Of a stretch of DNA of 64,000 nt, positions 61,907 to 64,000 are shown piece by piece (the stretch's first letter is position 1; each line of letters begins with the position of its first letter). Made by a program: the position numbers and the translations under genes. The notes beneath the pieces were generated by a model that saw only the letters and a program-made list of their open reading frames with translations, was not told the origin of the DNA and ran no database searches. The stretch comes from REEB76 sp963774895 (GTDB lineage: Bacteria > Pseudomonadota > Gammaproteobacteria > Natronospirales > REEB76), in NCBI GenBank assembly GCA_963774895.1, contig CAVZGN010000002.1, positions 124,001 to 188,000 on the forward strand, in the 5' to 3' direction.

Positions 61907-63544
61907 TCATTCATGTTGTTGTCGGTCCGCTTGCGCCGCGATGTAATGGGTAACCTTCGGGCTGCCTCCCACAAGGTAGCGGTTGATGACTTGCTGTAAT
62001 ACCCGGTCGGCATTGGTCACTCGTTGGTGCTGGCGCAGGTGTTCCGCCCAGGATTCCACCAGAAATGTTTCCAGGAACCTGCCCGCCTTGCTGATATCTT
62101 CAAACACATACCAGGAATAGGCGCCATCCCTACGCCGTTCGTGCGACAGGCGTTCCATAGCTTGCAGGAAATCATTCTGGTTGGGCTGCTCTACGCGATA
62201 TTCAACTATGACTAGCACCGGCCCGCGATCGTAAGCCAGCTCACCGCTCGGGATCGGCGCCGGCCAGTGCATCGAGGGCGTGAGATCGAGGCCCGCTCCG
62301 GTTTGCAGTTTCGCGCGCCAAGTCAGTGGGATGATTATGAGAGCACCCGCCGCGGATATATAAAGTGTGAGGGGCAGGCCCAGCAGGTTTGCGCAAACGC
62401 CCCAAAGCACGCTGCCGGCGGTAAGCGCGCCGAAATAAACAGTCACCAGCATCGCCAGACCACGACCGCGCACCCAGTCGGGCAAGGCGAACTGTGCCGA
62501 AACGTTGAGGCTTGCCAATACCGCAATCCAAGATATTCCTGCGATCAGGCTGGCTGCCAGACCCAGCAGGAAGCTGTGCGCCAAGCCGAACAGCATAAGC
62601 GCCAGCGCCGAACCGAGTGTGCCGCCCGCCACCAGCCGGTCCGGTCCCAGTTTCGACTTGAGCCAGGGAAGTGCGAAAGCGCCGCTCACGGCGCCGATGC
62701 CGATCGCAGCCAGCAGAAAACCGTAAATATCCGGACCGCCCTTGATTTGCACGCGCGCCACCAGCGGCAGCAACGCCCAATAGGCGCTCGCGAACACAAA
62801 GAATCCGACCGCACGCACCAAGGTGGCGCGTAGATGCGGGTTGTATCTGGAATGACGAAAGCCGGTGGCGATAGCGGCGGCAAAGCCCTCCGCGGGCAGC
62901 CGGCTTTGAGCCTTCTGCGGCGGCCGCCACCATAACAAAGCGCCGACGGTAGCCAGGTTGGTGATGGCGTTGAGCCAGAACGGCGCCGCGATGCCGACGC
63001 CGGCAATGATCAGTCCGCCGAGCGCCGGACCGACAGTGCGGCTTACGTTGATCCCGACACTGTTGGCTGCGACCGCCGGGGCCAGCACGTGCTTTGGCAC
63101 CAGCACCGGCACGATGGCCTGCCATGCCGGCGTAGTCAGTGCTACCCCGATGCCCAGCAAGAAGGTGAATATGAGCAGCGTCGCTGGTGTAACCAGGCCG
63201 AGTGCCACCAGGACGGCGATTCCAAAGCCGATGACTGTGGTTGCCGATTCGCCGGCAAAAAGAAACCAGCGCCGGTTGACGATATCCGCCAGCGCCCCTG
63301 CCGGCAGCGCAAGCAGCACCAGCGGCAGGCTATTGGCTACCTGGACCAGCGACACAATCAGGGGGTTGGCATCGAGGCTAGTCATCAGCCAGCCTGAGCT
63401 GGCGTTATACATCCAGGTGCCGATGTTGGCGATCACGCTGGCCGTCCAAATGACGGCGAACGGCGCATAACCGAAGGGCGCCCAAGCCGTGGATGCAGTG
63501 TTGGCCGGCGGATCAGAACCGGTGTTCGCTGGTTTAGTGATCAT
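61907..63544 (-). CDS. MFS_3 (EntS-like) transporter with C-terminal soluble domain
   Basis: A 545-aa protein: a 12-helix MFS_3 part (about 25-415: FAVIWTASVIANIGTWMYNASSGWLMTSL, SRTVGPALGGLII) and a cytosolic C-terminal domain of about 95 residues (VIVEYRVEQPNQNDFLQAMERL, YSWYVFEDISKAGRFLETF), ferredoxin-like as in monooxygenase/ABM domains. Related to enterobactin exporter EntS. A 74-bp scrap of the same C-terminal domain lies at 43891. Confidence 0.88.
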   Translation of the reverse strand: MITKPANTGSDPPANTASTAWAPFGYAPFAVIWTASVIANIGTWMYNASSGWLMTSLDANPLIVSLVQVANSLPLVLLALPAGALADIVNRRWFLFAGESATTVIGFGIAVLVALGLVTPATLLIFTFLLGIGVALTTPAWQAIVPVLVPKHVLAPAVAANSVGINVSRTVGPALGGLIIAGVGIAAPFWLNAITNLATVGALLWWRPPQKAQSRLPAEGFAAAIATGFRHSRYNPHLRATLVRAVGFFVFASAYWALLPLVARVQIKGGPDIYGFLLAAIGIGAVSGAFALPWLKSKLGPDRLVAGGTLGSALALMLFGLAHSFLLGLAASLIAGISWIAVLASLNVSAQFALPDWVRGRGLAMLVTVYFGALTAGSVLWGVCANLLGLPLTLYISAAGALIIIPLTWRAKLQTGAGLDLTPSMHWPAPIPSGELAYDRGPVLVIVEYRVEQPNQNDFLQAMERLSHERRRDGAYSWYVFEDISKAGRFLETFLVESWAEHLRQHQRVTNADRVLQQVINRYLVGGSPKVTHYIAAQADRQQHE

Positions 63545-63561
63545 TTAGTATCACTTTTCGA

Positions 63562-63850
63562 TTACATCGAATTCCTGAACGCCTGGGGATCTCGTTCCAG
63601 CGTGGCCCGCTCCCGATGGGCAAGCTCGGCCGCTGCTGCACAGCTTGTTTGCAGGAATACCAGCAGCGACCGTTCGGGGGCTGCGGCAGCGCGTACCGCC
63701 GCATACGGCAGAATGAATTCTTTCAGAGTTTCTGAATAGTAAGCCGCATCCGGCTACAACTTGCGTGCGCGCTGACCCAGTGGCTCGGGATAGGCGTAGG
63801 CGTAGAACGCCGCCTCCCTGCCACACTGAATAGCGGCTCCTTGGAGCGAC
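63562..63850 (-). pseudogene. DUF5996 gene remnant with in-frame stop
   Basis: On the minus strand FYAYAYPEPLGQRARKL, a TAG stop (63754-63756), then PDAAYYSETLKEFILPYAAVRAA and LLVFLQTSCAAAAELA, ending M-stop at 63562. This is the C-terminal third of a DUF5996 protein; the N-terminal two thirds are missing and the Cys and stop replace conserved residues. It lies between the dps end and the MFS gene. Confidence 0.75.
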
Positions 63851-63860
63851 AAACGCCCCA

Positions 63861-64000
63861 TCAACGGCCCGGCGCATCACCCTTGCGGCTGGCTTCGAAC
63901 AGGAACCAGATACGCCGTTCGGTTTCATCGACCCAGTTTTCGATCAGGCTGGTGCTGGCCACATCGCCCTGGTCGTCGCACAGCGAGTGCAGTTCGCGCA
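63861..64000 (-). CDS. dps: Dps-family ferritin-like protein (C-terminal part; gene runs off the window)
   Basis: The last 45 residues: RELHSLCDDQGDVASTSLIENW, then VDETERRIWFLFEASRKGD. The pattern D-x-x-T-x-x-x-I-E-x-W-I/V-D-E-T-E-R-R-x-W-F-L-F-E-A is that of Dps proteins, which bind DNA and oxidise iron. The start is outside the window. Confidence 0.83.
   Translation of the reverse strand, partial: RELHSLCDDQGDVASTSLIENWVDETERRIWFLFEASRKGDAPGR

Overview
The window is about 64 kb of a moderately GC-rich proteobacterial chromosome. The gene set points to a gammaproteobacterium of Xanthomonadales/Steroidobacterales character: an rpsU-yqeY-dnaG-rpoD block, a tsaD-folB-folK-cca block, a large TonB-dependent receptor beside LytTR regulators, a split B12-dependent ribonucleotide reductase as in Pseudomonas, and PagL and Mla/Pqi envelope genes. 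This placement is inference from gene content; there is no rRNA in the window.

Layout. Bases 1-7.3 kb hold housekeeping and metabolic genes: a methyltransferase, an APC permease, a GT39 glycosyltransferase, rlmJ, a tetR-SDR pair with a tandem operator, and a HutD-like protein. At 7.33-7.81 kb an intact CAU-anticodon tRNA (tRNA-Ile2 type) sits between two hairpin-rich stretches, each carrying a copy of one end of that tRNA. At 7.9-12.7 kb the macromolecular-synthesis block rpsU-yqeY-dnaG-rpoD runs on the minus strand with intrinsic terminators inside it. Divergent from it are tsaD, folB, folK and cca, then a MidA-type methyltransferase.

At 17.2-24.2 kb lies a lower-GC, gene-poor island with a LytTR-only regulator, a secreted protein of unknown function, a 1028-aa TonB-dependent receptor and a LytTR response regulator with no histidine kinase. 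At 24.4-33 kb are folM, an NDUFA9-like reductase, a soluble lytic transglycosylase, an aldehyde dehydrogenase, two small exported proteins, a DegP/MucD protease and an Hsp20. At 33.2-36.8 kb is the class II ribonucleotide reductase in two genes, behind a clear promoter and an NrdR-box-like palindrome.

From 36.8 kb to the end the region is accessory. An AT-rich toxin-antitoxin-like trio (RelE-type toxin, XRE antitoxin, DUF6941-like third gene) has a perfect palindromic operator. An intact trxA follows, and five partial copies of trxA and/or its leader lie in the same orientation over the next 15 kb, interleaved with accessory genes. Those genes are an MCE phospholipid-transport operon, an emrAB-type efflux operon with its TetR repressor and two identical operators, a 1063-aa beta-propeller exoprotein, an outer-membrane barrel and an ArsR-AHSA1 pair. 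Further on come an ABC-2 exporter, MFS exporters, PagL, DinB, ICMT-like and GFA proteins and DoxX. Gene remnants (an MFS C-terminal scrap, a DUF5996 pseudogene) and a truncated dps at the right edge complete the picture.

The best candidates for something undescribed are the dispersed thioredoxin-derived repeat, the three-gene toxin-antitoxin-like module, and the tRNA with duplicated ends.
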